Under the pieces are notes generated by a model, which saw only the letters and a list, made by a program, of their open reading frames with translations, ran no database searches and was not told where the DNA came from. The position numbers were made by a program, and so were the translations under genes. Shown here in pieces: positions 1 through 7,130 of a DNA stretch of 10,048 nt (the stretch's first letter is position 1; each line of letters begins with the position of its first letter). The stretch lies in assembly GCA_030668045.1 (NCBI GenBank), contig DAOUUR010000050.1, positions 1-10,048 of the forward strand. Reading direction: 5' to 3'. The DNA comes from a bacterium (GTDB taxonomy: Bacteria > Zixibacteria > MSB-5A5 > GN15 > FEB-12).

Positions 1-841
1 CGTCATCATATTCGTAGCCTTCGGCGAGAGCCAGTTGGATTACGCCCAGCGAATCAAAGAAGAGTTCATCGGCAGCCAGCGTTTCAAGATACGCGATACC
101 ATCGTCGATCCGTTGCAACCGGTATGAACACTGGGCGGCGCGGAAGATGGAATGATATCGTTCCCCCGTGGTCGGCTCCATTCCCAATATCTGAAGATAC
201 GCCGATAGAGCGTCGGAGAAGCGGAACTGTTCGAAATAACAATCGCCAATATAGTTCTGGGCTAGTTTCTTCTGTTCCCCATCTCCCAGCGAGTCGCGCA
301 CCGCCAGAAAGTATCGCTCTGCATCGTCAAACTCGCGGACGTCAAAGTAGTAAAACCCGAGAGCAAGAGCTGCTTCGGTCTTGTACTCGCGGTAGTGCTC
401 TTCCCGGAAGATCTCCTCGAAAAGTACTGTGGCCTCTTCGGTATCTTCCAGATCGAGCTTCGATTTGGCCAGATAAAGTTTGGACTCTCTGAAATACTCC
501 GACTCAGGATAGTTAGCTATTATCTCCCGGAAACGACGTTCCGCTTTGCTAAACAAGCCCGATTGATAATACGAAACACCGAGAACGAATAGAGCGTCGT
601 CATAGTATTTCGAATTGGGATGATCCTCGATAACTTTCAGAGCTTTCTCGATAGCCTTCTGATAGCCACCCCCGCCTTGCGACCTTTTCCCCCGCCTCCT
701 TTTCTTGCGCTGATCCTCAGCCTTGTCAAACGCCTTCCGGGCGTTATAGAACGTATTATAATAGACACAGCCACCCGACATCAGGATAGCGGCCAGCAGC
801 AGCGTCACAATCGCAACGGTTTTTCCAAAAGTCAATTTCAT
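1..841 (-). CDS. TPR-like repeat lipoprotein, C-terminus cut by the window edge
   Basis: The minus-strand frame is open from an ATG at 841 to the left edge, giving 280 residues without a stop. Residues 1-25 look like a lipoprotein signal: a KLTFGK charged start, a hydrophobic stretch at about 9-21, and SGGC with Cys25 as the likely lipidated residue. The lipobox is loose because Ser takes the usual -3 hydrophobic place. VYYNTFYNA follows at 26-34, a motif I know from TPR lipoproteins of FCB-group bacteria. A basic, glycine-rich linker lies at 45-59. From about 60 onward there are helical pairs of TPR type, for example 80-113 (DDALFVLGVSYYQSGLFSKA, then ERRFREIIANYP) and 194-225. This resembles BamD/YbgF-type outer-membrane or periplasmic scaffolds, but the partner is unknown. 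The gene lies 57 nt after the sirtuin stop and has its own promoter-like sequence. Confidence 0.85.
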   Translation of the reverse strand, partial: MKLTFGKTVAIVTLLLAAILMSGGCVYYNTFYNARKAFDKAEDQRKKRRRGKRSQGGGGYQKAIEKALKVIEDHPNSKYYDDALFVLGVSYYQSGLFSKAERRFREIIANYPESEYFRESKLYLAKSKLDLEDTEEATVLFEEIFREEHYREYKTEAALALGFYYFDVREFDDAERYFLAVRDSLGDGEQKKLAQNYIGDCYFEQFRFSDALSAYLQILGMEPTTGERYHSIFRAAQCSYRLQRIDDGIAYLETLAADELFFDSLGVIQLALAEGYEYDD

Positions 842-871
842 TAATACAGTTTCTTCATAGAAGATTTATTG

Positions 872-902
872 ATTATACCTGCGGCGATCCTCACCGTTTC
901 AA
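872..902 (-). promoter_or_regulatory. Probable sigma-70-like promoter for the TPR lipoprotein gene
   Basis: Read on the minus strand, there is a perfect TATAAT at 877-872 and TTGAAA at 902-897, separated by 19 nt. The spacer is slightly long. The -35 box overlaps the sirtuin stop codon. The predicted transcript start is near 865, leaving a leader of about 24 nt before the ATG at 841. No strong Shine-Dalgarno sequence is visible in that leader. The call rests on sequence match only. Confidence 0.4.
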
Positions 903-1645
903 TCTCCCCCGCCTCTGGTCTCGTGCAGAGCGTCCATCAACGATGGCAGCAACTCCCCGGAACAGGCGGAAAAATGGAAGTCGGCCAGTTCCGATAGCGG
1001 CGTTCTCTCCGGATTGATCTCAACCAGAACAGCTCCCTGGCGTTTGGCCGTCACCGGAAGAGAGGCCGCCGGATGGACCACCGCCGAGGTGCCGATGGAG
1101 AAAAAGACATCCGCCCTCTCCGCTTCGGAAAAAGCGCTTTGAATCGTCTCCGAGTCAAGCATCTCGCCAAACCAGACAACATCGGGACGAATCTTGCCGC
1201 CACATTTGGGACAGGTGGGGATTTGACCCGAATCAATCTCTCCCTCGATCTCGAACGGTCGGTGGCAATCAAGGCATTTGTTGCGAGCAATATTGCCGTG
1301 CAACTCCAGTATAGACTGAGTGCCGGCGGCTCGATGGAGACCGTCCACATTCTGGGTTATCATAGCAAAGTGTTCAAACCATTTTTCCATCGCGGTGATT
1401 GCAAAATGACCCGGATTCGGCTCTACTTCGGCCATCAACTTTCGACGCCAATTGTACCATTCCCAGACGAGTTCCGGGTTGGCCATGAAGGCGTCTACGT
1501 TGGCCAGCTCTTCCGGACGAAACTTACGCCAGAGACCTTCGTCGCCCCGAAAAGTCGGGACACCCGACTCAGCCGACATTCCCGCGCCGGTCAGGACAAC
1601 ACACCGTTTGCATCGGGAAAGTACTGTCACCAGTTCATCAAGCAC
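899..1645 (-). CDS. cobB: Sir2-family NAD-dependent protein deacylase (class III sirtuin, CobB/SIRT5-like)
   Basis: 248 residues, a normal length for a bacterial sirtuin. The enzyme removes acyl groups from lysines using NAD+, releasing nicotinamide and O-acyl-ADP-ribose. Visible motifs: the NAD-binding GAGMSAESGVPTFRG (20-34), TQNVDGLH (97-104), the catalytic His116 in ELHGN, the zinc cysteines C124, C127, C145 and C148, RPDVVWFGE (153-161), and GTSAVVHPAASLP (185-197). WYNWRR at 63-68 supplies Tyr64 and Arg67, the Y-x-x-R pair that in SIRT5 and E. coli CobB reads negatively charged acyl groups. Desuccinylase or demalonylase activity is therefore plausible alongside deacetylation. The start is GTG at 1645, since an in-frame TGA lies about nine codons upstream with no better start between. 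No clear Shine-Dalgarno is visible. The gene sits between a GH57 enzyme and a TPR lipoprotein, which says little about its targets. Confidence 0.95.
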   Translation of the reverse strand: MLDELVTVLSRCKRCVVLTGAGMSAESGVPTFRGDEGLWRKFRPEELANVDAFMANPELVWEWYNWRRKLMAEVEPNPGHFAITAMEKWFEHFAMITQNVDGLHRAAGTQSILELHGNIARNKCLDCHRPFEIEGEIDSGQIPTCPKCGGKIRPDVVWFGEMLDSETIQSAFSEAERADVFFSIGTSAVVHPAASLPVTAKRQGAVLVEINPERTPLSELADFHFSACSGELLPSLMDALHETRGGGD

Positions 1646-1670
1646 GGCATGAAGATACGACCGGGCAGAT

Positions 1671-1706
1671 CAAAAGACAAAAGAAATATCCGGCAGAGCG
1701 CCAGAT
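1671..1706 (-). terminator. Possible rho-independent terminator after the GH57 gene
   Basis: Read on the minus strand, ATCTGGC and GCCGGAT form a 7-bp stem with one G-T wobble around the loop GCTCT (1706-1688). A T-rich run, ATTTCTTTTGTCTTTT, follows directly (1687-1672). It begins 32 nt past the GH57 stop at 1739 and ends 26 nt before the sirtuin GTG. The stem is short and the T tract is interrupted, so termination may be partial. Confidence 0.4.
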
Positions 1707-1738
1707 GACCGGGGAGGGGAGATCAGGTTAGTATGGTC

Positions 1739-3910
1739 TCAGATCGATTTTGTGGCCCGGCAATCAGTACCGGCCGCCACCACATCCTCAATCGACCCGG
1801 TATGAACCCCCAGAGAAACCTTAAACGGCTCACCTGATAGATTGACGCGATAGACGTGCAGCAACGTTGTCCCCTGATAGACCTTTTCAAACCCGCCTTC
1901 GGAAAGCGAGACAGTGAAGATCGGATGTCGCCAGATTTCAGACTCAGTATCGGAAACGACAGCGACACCCAGATTTCGGTATTCGTCAGCAAGCGTGTAC
2001 GATCGAACCTCCCCGTGCCGTTCTACAGAATCAAGGAATGACTGCTCCGGTCGTTGTCGGTCGATAAGAACATATCGATCATCGGTATGGCCGGCCTGGA
2101 AACTAAAATTGTTTTCAACAGCAAAGACGACATCAATTTTCTCGCCGAAGAGGGTCGTTACTTCGTACTCGACATTGAACGATTCGGAGTCATCCTCAAA
2201 CCGGAACCTCTTGATAATCCGAACCAGAACAGTCCGGCCACCTCGCCTGAGGGAACCTTCACGAATCAATGTTACAACCTTTGATCCTTCGTCAATCGTA
2301 CATTCGTACGGCTCGACTACAAAATCACCCTCTTCGTCATATCGAACGGCCATAAAATTGTCAACGTCAGTGGAAGAAGCCAGCAAGTGATCGACAAAGC
2401 ACCGTTTCAAATACCAGTCCTCGGCAATAACATCTTTGAGACCCTCTTCTTTCGCCAGCACTGTGTCGTGAATTGAGGCGGTGCCACTTGATGAACCAAC
2501 TACGGCTTGACCAAGCTTGTCGTGGTAACCTTCGCGGCGACGAGTCAGTGTATCGGTCAGAGAGAAATTGTGACGATTCAGCGAAAGATCAACAAGCATT
2601 CCGCCACTCGACGGCTTCAGTGTCACCGAGAGAGCATCACTTGAGACAACTACTTCATCGTGACCATCGCAATCGAAGTCGGTCCGGGTAATCGTTAATG
2701 CACGTTTTCCGTAGAGCTTGTTCAGGGCGCTCTGGGCAGCAATCACATTCTCGTAGATCGCCTGTCGCACGTGAGGAAGATAGAGCCCGCCAAAAACACC
2801 ATGCCAGTAAGGGCAGTTGCACTGAGCGGCAAAGAGATGATCGCGCGCTGCTTCCAACTCACCCAATCGGTCAGGATTTTCCCGCTTGAACACTTCCAGA
2901 CTATTGGATACGGCCAGCATCTTCTTGTGCATCAGGTTCGACTCTTCGTACTTGGTAAGAAAGCCACGCCAGTGACCGCCTCTCACAAAACGTCCGTACT
3001 GTTCCAGACGGCCCTGCTCTTTCAGCCAACCCTCAAACTGTTCATATTCTTCATACGCCCGCGTTGGCAAAGCCCAATGAAGCATCTCGGCATACGACGC
3101 CGTTGGCAAATAGGCCCGACCAACCGCCGACTCGGAAGCAGCAGCTCCAAGTGGTACTACCTGCAACCAGTCAGAATTTTTTTCGACGGCCTCAAAGAAG
3201 TCGCGAAGCCAACCATCCTCGTAACAATGGTGATGCGTTTCGGGCCAGACGCCAAACTTCTCGCCATCATCGGCATACACTGCTGTTCCATCCGGATTGC
3301 GTTCTGCCAATTCCTTGAGGAAATCAATTACTTTTTCGACGACTCCAAACGGAATCAAATAGCGCAGCCGTTTCAGAATCGGTAACAGTCGGACGGTGTG
3401 ACCTTCACTCTCGGTAACAAACGGACCGGTCAACTGATCGTTTTCAAGTCCGGCATAGACAAAATGGGTATCGTCAATCGGAAGGTATCTGATGTTTGAT
3501 TGCGCCAGCACTTTTGGCAGATGCGGTTCCCAGATTCGTTCGGCCAACCATAGCCCATCCGGTCTGCAGCCGAAGTGCTCGTCCAGAAAATCATTTAGTC
3601 TCTCGATTTGTGAATAGACATCCCGCTCGGGAATTGCCGAGAGGATCGGCTCGTAGAAACCACCTGTCATCAGTTCAAGCTGTCCGGCCCGAACCATTTT
3701 CCGCACTGTCTTGAAATACTCAGGGTATTCTCGCTGTTGCCAACTCCAGAGTATCCCCGACTGGTGGAGAGAAATTGCGATTTTTGGAAATTCTTGCAGC
3801 AGCTTTAGAAACGGCGCGTACGCCTGCCGATGCGCCTCCTTAAAGACATGATCAAAATTGCCGACCGGTTGATGGTTATGAATCCCAAAAGCGAGCTTGA
3901 ATTGGGTCAT
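1739..3910 (-). CDS. Glycoside hydrolase family 57 protein (4-alpha-glucanotransferase / alpha-amylase type)
   Basis: 723 residues. GH57 enzymes act on alpha-1,4-glucans such as glycogen and maltodextrins with retention of configuration. The five family motifs are present in order: HNHQP (11-15), GGFYEPIL (83-90), WLAERIWEP (121-129) with the probable nucleophile Glu124, ADDGEKFG (213-220) with the probable acid/base Asp214, and SYAEMLHWALP (272-282). The two catalytic positions almost coincide with Glu123 and Asp214 of the Thermococcus litoralis 4-alpha-glucanotransferase. Residues 310-400 carry the conserved helical block (YEESNLMHKKML, YWHGVFGGLYLPHVR). The rest, about 405-715, is a beta-rich C-terminal region matching the domain seen in this subgroup. 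There is no signal peptide, so it is probably cytoplasmic and involved in glycogen or maltodextrin remodelling. Hydrolase versus transferase cannot be decided from sequence. Its ATG lies 3 nt after the MCE stop, so the two are probably translationally coupled. Confidence 0.93.
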   Translation of the reverse strand: MTQFKLAFGIHNHQPVGNFDHVFKEAHRQAYAPFLKLLQEFPKIAISLHQSGILWSWQQREYPEYFKTVRKMVRAGQLELMTGGFYEPILSAIPERDVYSQIERLNDFLDEHFGCRPDGLWLAERIWEPHLPKVLAQSNIRYLPIDDTHFVYAGLENDQLTGPFVTESEGHTVRLLPILKRLRYLIPFGVVEKVIDFLKELAERNPDGTAVYADDGEKFGVWPETHHHCYEDGWLRDFFEAVEKNSDWLQVVPLGAAASESAVGRAYLPTASYAEMLHWALPTRAYEEYEQFEGWLKEQGRLEQYGRFVRGGHWRGFLTKYEESNLMHKKMLAVSNSLEVFKRENPDRLGELEAARDHLFAAQCNCPYWHGVFGGLYLPHVRQAIYENVIAAQSALNKLYGKRALTITRTDFDCDGHDEVVVSSDALSVTLKPSSGGMLVDLSLNRHNFSLTDTLTRRREGYHDKLGQAVVGSSSGTASIHDTVLAKEEGLKDVIAEDWYLKRCFVDHLLASSTDVDNFMAVRYDEEGDFVVEPYECTIDEGSKVVTLIREGSLRRGGRTVLVRIIKRFRFEDDSESFNVEYEVTTLFGEKIDVVFAVENNFSFQAGHTDDRYVLIDRQRPEQSFLDSVERHGEVRSYTLADEYRNLGVAVVSDTESEIWRHPIFTVSLSEGGFEKVYQGTTLLHVYRVNLSGEPFKVSLGVHTGSIEDVVAAGTDCRATKSI

Positions 3911-3913
3911 TTC

Positions 3914-4816
3914 TCAGAATAGCTCCACCTTGAGATTGATATACTTGCGCGGGTTAGCCCTGATATCAGATATTAGATCGTCAAAGTTATCGGCGGTCTG
4001 ACGGAGATCATCGTACAGCCGACGGTCATTGATCAACAAATGCATCGTACCATCCGGGTTGTTGATTGTCTCGGCAAACAGGCGGGCCTGAATTGACAAC
4101 GTATCAAGCCGGGCGACAAACTCATCAAGACCCTCGGTCGCACGTTCAACACGTTGAAGTGAAGTATCGATCCGCGGAGAATTGTCATTGATCAACCGAC
4201 TCAACCTCGCCGACGCCTCGTGGAAATTATCCACCGTGTGATCCAGTTTGTCCTCGCTGCGCGACATATAATCAGCCAGCGATCCGGACACTCTCTCCAG
4301 ATTGGTCACCGTCTGCTTAAACTGATTGAGCGATGAGTCCGATACCACCGTCCGTTTCAGCGAGTGCACCAGTGACTTCATCTCGACGATCATGTCCCCC
4401 ATCAAACCCATCACTTCCGGAAGTCCGGCATCGTATAGACCGGTGGCCACGGCGCTGGTATTAAAGAGAACAGAATCGACACCCGGTGAGATGGCAATAA
4501 ATCGCTCACCCATCAATCCGAGGTTCTTGATCACAATACTGGCGTCACGCTTGAGGACGACATCATGGTACAACAACAGTTCCACCAGAACGCCATCACT
4601 GGTAAGCCGAAGGTCTTTGACTTTGCCGCGGTACACGCCCGATACTGTCACCCGATCACCGACTGCAAGAGTGCCAACGTCACGAAAACGAACAGTGACA
4701 TGTTGGGCATTCCGCTCCAGCTTGTATCCCTGTAACCAGTACAGAGAACCAAACAGGAGGATCATGCCCATTAGGATGATCACCCCAACCCGAAATTCAA
4801 TATCTTGTTTAGCCAT
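3914..4816 (-). CDS. MCE/MlaD-domain lipid-transport protein
   Basis: 300 residues. One N-terminal membrane helix lies at about 9-27 (VGVIILMGMILLFGSLYWL), with the rest expected in the periplasm. The MCE domain follows at about 37-115, recognisable from VTVRFRDVGTLAVGDRVTVSG, VYRGKVKDL and the later LGLMGERFIAISPG. Residues 140-285 are mostly helical and coiled-coil-like. The C-terminus (NNPDGTMHLLINDRRLYDDL, then NPRKYINLKVELF) is the usual ending of bacterial MlaD-like proteins. MCE proteins form rings that carry phospholipid or other hydrophobic cargo between membranes, normally with an MlaE permease and an MlaF ATPase. Neither lies next to it here: rsgA is 62 nt upstream and a GH57 gene follows directly. 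It may be an orphan subunit using a transporter encoded elsewhere. Cargo is unknown. Confidence 0.92.
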   Translation of the reverse strand: MAKQDIEFRVGVIILMGMILLFGSLYWLQGYKLERNAQHVTVRFRDVGTLAVGDRVTVSGVYRGKVKDLRLTSDGVLVELLLYHDVVLKRDASIVIKNLGLMGERFIAISPGVDSVLFNTSAVATGLYDAGLPEVMGLMGDMIVEMKSLVHSLKRTVVSDSSLNQFKQTVTNLERVSGSLADYMSRSEDKLDHTVDNFHEASARLSRLINDNSPRIDTSLQRVERATEGLDEFVARLDTLSIQARLFAETINNPDGTMHLLINDRRLYDDLRQTADNFDDLISDIRANPRKYINLKVELF

Positions 4817-4878
4817 GCTATCTTTTCAGTTATCGGCTGCCGGCATGTAACTCTTAACAAACAGCCAACTTACGTCTA

Positions 4879-5784
4879 TTACAGTTTTTTGAGTATGGCC
4901 TCATAGTTTTCGTAGCGGAAAGCAGCAATCTCACCTCGCTCTACAGCAGCTTTAACACCGCAGCCCGGTTCGTGAGTGTGGCTGCAGGTTGAGAATCGGC
5001 AACTCTCCCGAAAACGATCAAATTCGGGATAGTAGTACGGCAACTCTGATTGCTCGACCTCCCAGAGCCCCATCACTTTCAGCCCGGGCGAATCAACCGC
5101 AAACCCACCACTCGGCAGTTCGTATAGTTCAATGCTGGTGGTTGTATGCTTGCCGCGATCGGTGGCTTCGGAGACACGGCGCGTTTTCAATTCGAGGCCC
5201 GGAATCAAGTAGTTGAGAATTGTCGATTTCCCAACTCCGGAATGCCCAACAAATAGCGAGAGGTGGTCTTTCAGATGTTCGCACAGAGCCTCCACACCTT
5301 CACCAGTAGTGGCTGAAACAGGAAACACAGGAGCTGCGATATCATTGTAGGCATTGACAATCTCGCTGTAATGTTCGATGCCTCGGAGATCAATCTTGTT
5401 GAGAATGATAAACGGTTCCAACTCACCAAGGCGGGCAGCAATCAGAAACCGATCTATCAAACCGGTCTTGAGGCTCGGCGACTTGGTCGATGCAACAATA
5501 GCCAGCCGATCAAGATTGGCCGCAATAACCTGCTTATGTTCTTCTGAGCCAACATCGGGCCGGTGAAAAGTCGTCCTGCGCGGGAGCACTTCTTCAATCG
5601 CTCCCCTCTCATCATGGGTCAGAGAGTAGATGACCTTGTCGCCAACCGCCACCGGCGTGGTCAGCTTGGCGGCCGACTTGACTTTACCGCGCACTTCGCA
5701 CTTGATCCGCGCTCCCTCAGCGGTGCGGACCTCAAAGAGCCGACCTCGTGTAGCAATCACAATTCCTTCAGGCTTGTCCGTCAT
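4879..5784 (-). CDS. rsgA: Small ribosomal subunit biogenesis GTPase RsgA (YjeQ/YloQ)
   Basis: 301 residues, a typical length. RsgA binds the late 30S subunit, helps mature the decoding centre and leaves after GTP hydrolysis. The N-terminal part (about 1-70) fits the OB-fold domain. The GTPase motifs come in the circularly permuted order that defines the family: NKID (129-132, G4), SATTGEG (157-163, G5), GHSGVGKS (180-187, Walker A), TDRGKHTTT (208-216, switch I) and DSPG (231-234, G3). A C-terminal zinc knuckle is formed by C262, C267, H269 and C275. All key residues are present. The ATG at 5784 has a weak AGGG four bases upstream. It is the first gene of the minus-strand block and faces ychF across a 156-bp divergent region. 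Confidence 0.97.
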   Translation of the reverse strand: MTDKPEGIVIATRGRLFEVRTAEGARIKCEVRGKVKSAAKLTTPVAVGDKVIYSLTHDERGAIEEVLPRRTTFHRPDVGSEEHKQVIAANLDRLAIVASTKSPSLKTGLIDRFLIAARLGELEPFIILNKIDLRGIEHYSEIVNAYNDIAAPVFPVSATTGEGVEALCEHLKDHLSLFVGHSGVGKSTILNYLIPGLELKTRRVSEATDRGKHTTTSIELYELPSGGFAVDSPGLKVMGLWEVEQSELPYYYPEFDRFRESCRFSTCSHTHEPGCGVKAAVERGEIAAFRYENYEAILKKL

Positions 5785-5940
5785 AGCGCCCTAACTTAGG
5801 TGCCGCCGATACTGTTTTCAAGTTGAATAATAGCTCCTTTCTGGGGCTTGAGCCTGAAATCGAACCGCCGCCAACAAAGTGACACCATTGCTAAATCAGC
5901 CACTTGCTATCGGTTGAGGGATACCTTACCATTACAGCCT
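5785..5940. promoter_or_regulatory. Divergent intergenic region between rsgA and ychF
   Basis: These 156 bp separate two genes that read away from each other, so promoters for both should lie here. On the minus strand TATTAT (5/6 match to TATAAT) occurs near 5833-5828, but I find no good -35 box at the right distance. On the plus strand a candidate promoter at 5904-5932 is listed separately. In-frame codons upstream of ychF, starting from a TTG at 5848, are open but show no family similarity, so I treat them as non-coding. No riboswitch or tRNA is visible. Confidence 0.5.
5904..5932 (+). promoter_or_regulatory. Candidate ychF promoter
   Basis: TTGCTA (5904-5909, 4/6 to TTGACA) and TACCAT (5927-5932, 4/6 to TATAAT) are separated by exactly 17 nt. 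The predicted transcript start falls at about 5939-5941, on or next to the ychF ATG. This could mean a leaderless mRNA, which would fit the absence of a Shine-Dalgarno sequence. The match is modest and could be chance. Confidence 0.25.
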
Positions 5941-6993
5941 ATGAAACTGGGAATTATCGGAAAACCACAGAGCGGCAAGACGACCATCTTCAACGCCGCC
6001 TCGGGACAACAGGAAGCCGTCGGCGATTTCAGCAAGGCTGTTCATCGAGCCATAATCAAGGTACCGGACCACCGAGTCGATGTGCTCACGGAAATAGTCC
6101 GACCCAGGAAATTCACATACGCCGAGATCGAATTCCTTGATGTGACCGGGCTCTCGGGCAAAGGGAAAGATTCGACCGCATTTGAGCCCAATCCTGAGTT
6201 CGACCTGATGGAGGCGTTCATTGTTGTTATCGATGCCTTCTCCGAAGATGCTAACCCCGAAAACGACCTGCAGGACCTGATCGACGAGATGATCCTCTCA
6301 GACCAGGTGATGATTGAGAACAATATTCAGAAGCGATCACGAAAGATAAAGCTATCCGGAGACAAGAGCGGCGTGCGCGAGATTGAACTTCTGCAGAAAT
6401 GCATGAACCATCTTGAGGCCGAAAAGCCACTGCTGGAATTTGAGCTTGAACACGAAGAGGAAAAGTTGCTGCGGGGTTATTCGTTCCTTTCACGACGCCC
6501 GCTATTGATTCTGATCAATATTGCAGAAGACAAGCTGGCCGAGAGGGACGCCATTGAGAAGAAGTTCGCACACCTTGTTGCTCCGGGACGACGCGAAGTT
6601 GTGGTCGTGTGCGGCAAGATTCAGATGGAACTGGCTGGCCTGGAACCGGACGAACAGAAGCAGTTTCTTGACGAACTCGGAATCGACACTCCCGCTGTTG
6701 ACAAAGTGATCCAGAAATCGTATTCGCTGCTCGGCCTGATTTCATTTCTCACTCTCGGCGATCCCGAGGTCAGGGCCTGGACTATCAAGAGTGGCACTAA
6801 TGCGCAGAAAGCGGCCGGTGCTATTCATACTGATATCGAGCGAGGATTTATCCGGGCCGAGGTTGCGACATTTGAAGACTACAGCGAGTTGAAATCGCTG
6901 CCCGCCCTGAAGGCCGCCGGGAAGTCTCGGCTGGAGGGGAAAGACTATGTGGTACAGGATGGCGATGTAATCCTGTTCAGATTTAACGTGTGA
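5941..6993 (+). CDS. ychF: YchF/Obg-like P-loop ATPase/GTPase, divergent form
   Basis: 350 residues, against about 363 in E. coli YchF. I chose the ATG at 5941 because MKLGIIGKPQSGKTT places the P-loop where the family has it. A TTG start at 5848 would add 31 unrelated residues. Motifs: Walker A GKPQSGKT (7-14), DVTG (67-70, G3) followed by Leu71 in place of a catalytic glutamine, as in HAS-GTPases, and NIAE (193-196), the NxxE form that in YchF/OLA1 favours ATP over GTP. CGKIQMEL (224-231) fits the G5 region. Residues about 275-350 form the TGS/YchF C-terminal domain, well conserved: AWTIKSGTNAQKAAGAIHTD, RGFIRAEV, GKDYVVQDGDVILFRFNV. The P-loop differs from the usual GLPNVGKST, and the stretch after G3 (71-110) does not match the usual YchF sequence. 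The family binds ribosomes and acts in translation and stress responses. Confidence 0.88.
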   Translation: MKLGIIGKPQSGKTTIFNAASGQQEAVGDFSKAVHRAIIKVPDHRVDVLTEIVRPRKFTYAEIEFLDVTGLSGKGKDSTAFEPNPEFDLMEAFIVVIDAFSEDANPENDLQDLIDEMILSDQVMIENNIQKRSRKIKLSGDKSGVREIELLQKCMNHLEAEKPLLEFELEHEEEKLLRGYSFLSRRPLLILINIAEDKLAERDAIEKKFAHLVAPGRREVVVVCGKIQMELAGLEPDEQKQFLDELGIDTPAVDKVIQKSYSLLGLISFLTLGDPEVRAWTIKSGTNAQKAAGAIHTDIERGFIRAEVATFEDYSELKSLPALKAAGKSRLEGKDYVVQDGDVILFRFNV

Positions 6994-7126
6994 AAACCGT
7001 ACGGAAAGCCCAATTTCGCCAGAACAAAAGATGCCCAACCAGTGTTGAAAGTTCTACCCAATGTGACGATAACATTAGGGATAATGCGAAACCTGCTCTC
7101 AAACTGTATGGCTATTAGAGGATAAT
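6994..7126 (+). promoter_or_regulatory. ychF-lon intergenic region and lon leader
   Basis: These 133 bp hold a promoter-like pair: TTGAAA (7045-7050, 5/6 to TTGACA), a 17-nt spacer, and GATAAC (7068-7073, 4/6 to TATAAT). The predicted transcript start is near 7080, about 47 nt before the lon start. The palindrome AATGT-7nt-ACATT (7060-7076) spans the -10 box, and CATTA-4nt-TAATG (7073-7086) follows it; either could be an operator. No CIRCE element and no clear sigma-32-type heat-shock -10 box is seen. There is no convincing terminator after ychF; CCGTACGG just past its stop is only a short palindrome. Confidence 0.4.
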
Positions 7127-7130
7127 GTGA
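7074..7130 (+). repeat. Imperfect direct repeat pair, each carrying an SD-like and start-codon module
   Basis: ATTAGGGATAATGCGA (7074-7089) recurs as ATTAGAGGATAATGTGA (7114-7130), differing by one inserted A and one C/T change. The repeated part includes a Shine-Dalgarno-like GGGA/AGAGGA and an ATG. The second copy contains the lon ribosome-binding site and GTG start (7127). The first copy starts a short ORF. This may be a local duplication of the initiation region or a repeated protein- or RNA-binding site. Confidence 0.45.
7084..7125 (+). CDS. Possible 13-residue leader peptide upstream of lon
   Basis: ATG at 7084 opens 13 codons (MRNLLSNCMAIRG) and ends with TAA at 7123-7125, one base before the lon GTG at 7127. 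AGGGA at 7077-7081 lies just upstream, closer to the ATG than is ideal. The last sense codons, AGA GGA, are themselves the lon Shine-Dalgarno, so ribosomes translating or ending here would directly affect lon initiation. So short an ORF can occur by chance. It has no recognised family. Confidence 0.25.
   Translation: MRNLLSNCMAIRG

Noticed and set aside
841..858. Five-codon minus-strand ORF (MKKLY) whose TAA overlaps the TPR lipoprotein ATG
   Set aside because: So short an ORF is expected by chance, and it has no Shine-Dalgarno or repeat support, unlike the lon leader.
1073..1708. 211-codon plus-strand open frame over the sirtuin gene
   Set aside because: It is antisense to a clearly conserved sirtuin, shows no recognisable domain, and is explained by codon bias of the real gene.
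2771..3385. 204-codon plus-strand open frame over the GH57 gene
   Set aside because: Antisense shadow of the catalytic domain with no family motifs.
4817..4878. GGCTG/CAGCC inverted repeat between rsgA and the MCE gene as a terminator
   Set aside because: The stem is 5 bp with a loop over 20 nt and no T run follows, so it does not look like a terminator.
5848..5940. 31-residue N-terminal extension of YchF from a TTG start
   Set aside because: YchF proteins begin directly at the P-loop strand. The extension shows no similarity, and the ATG at 5941 fits the family.
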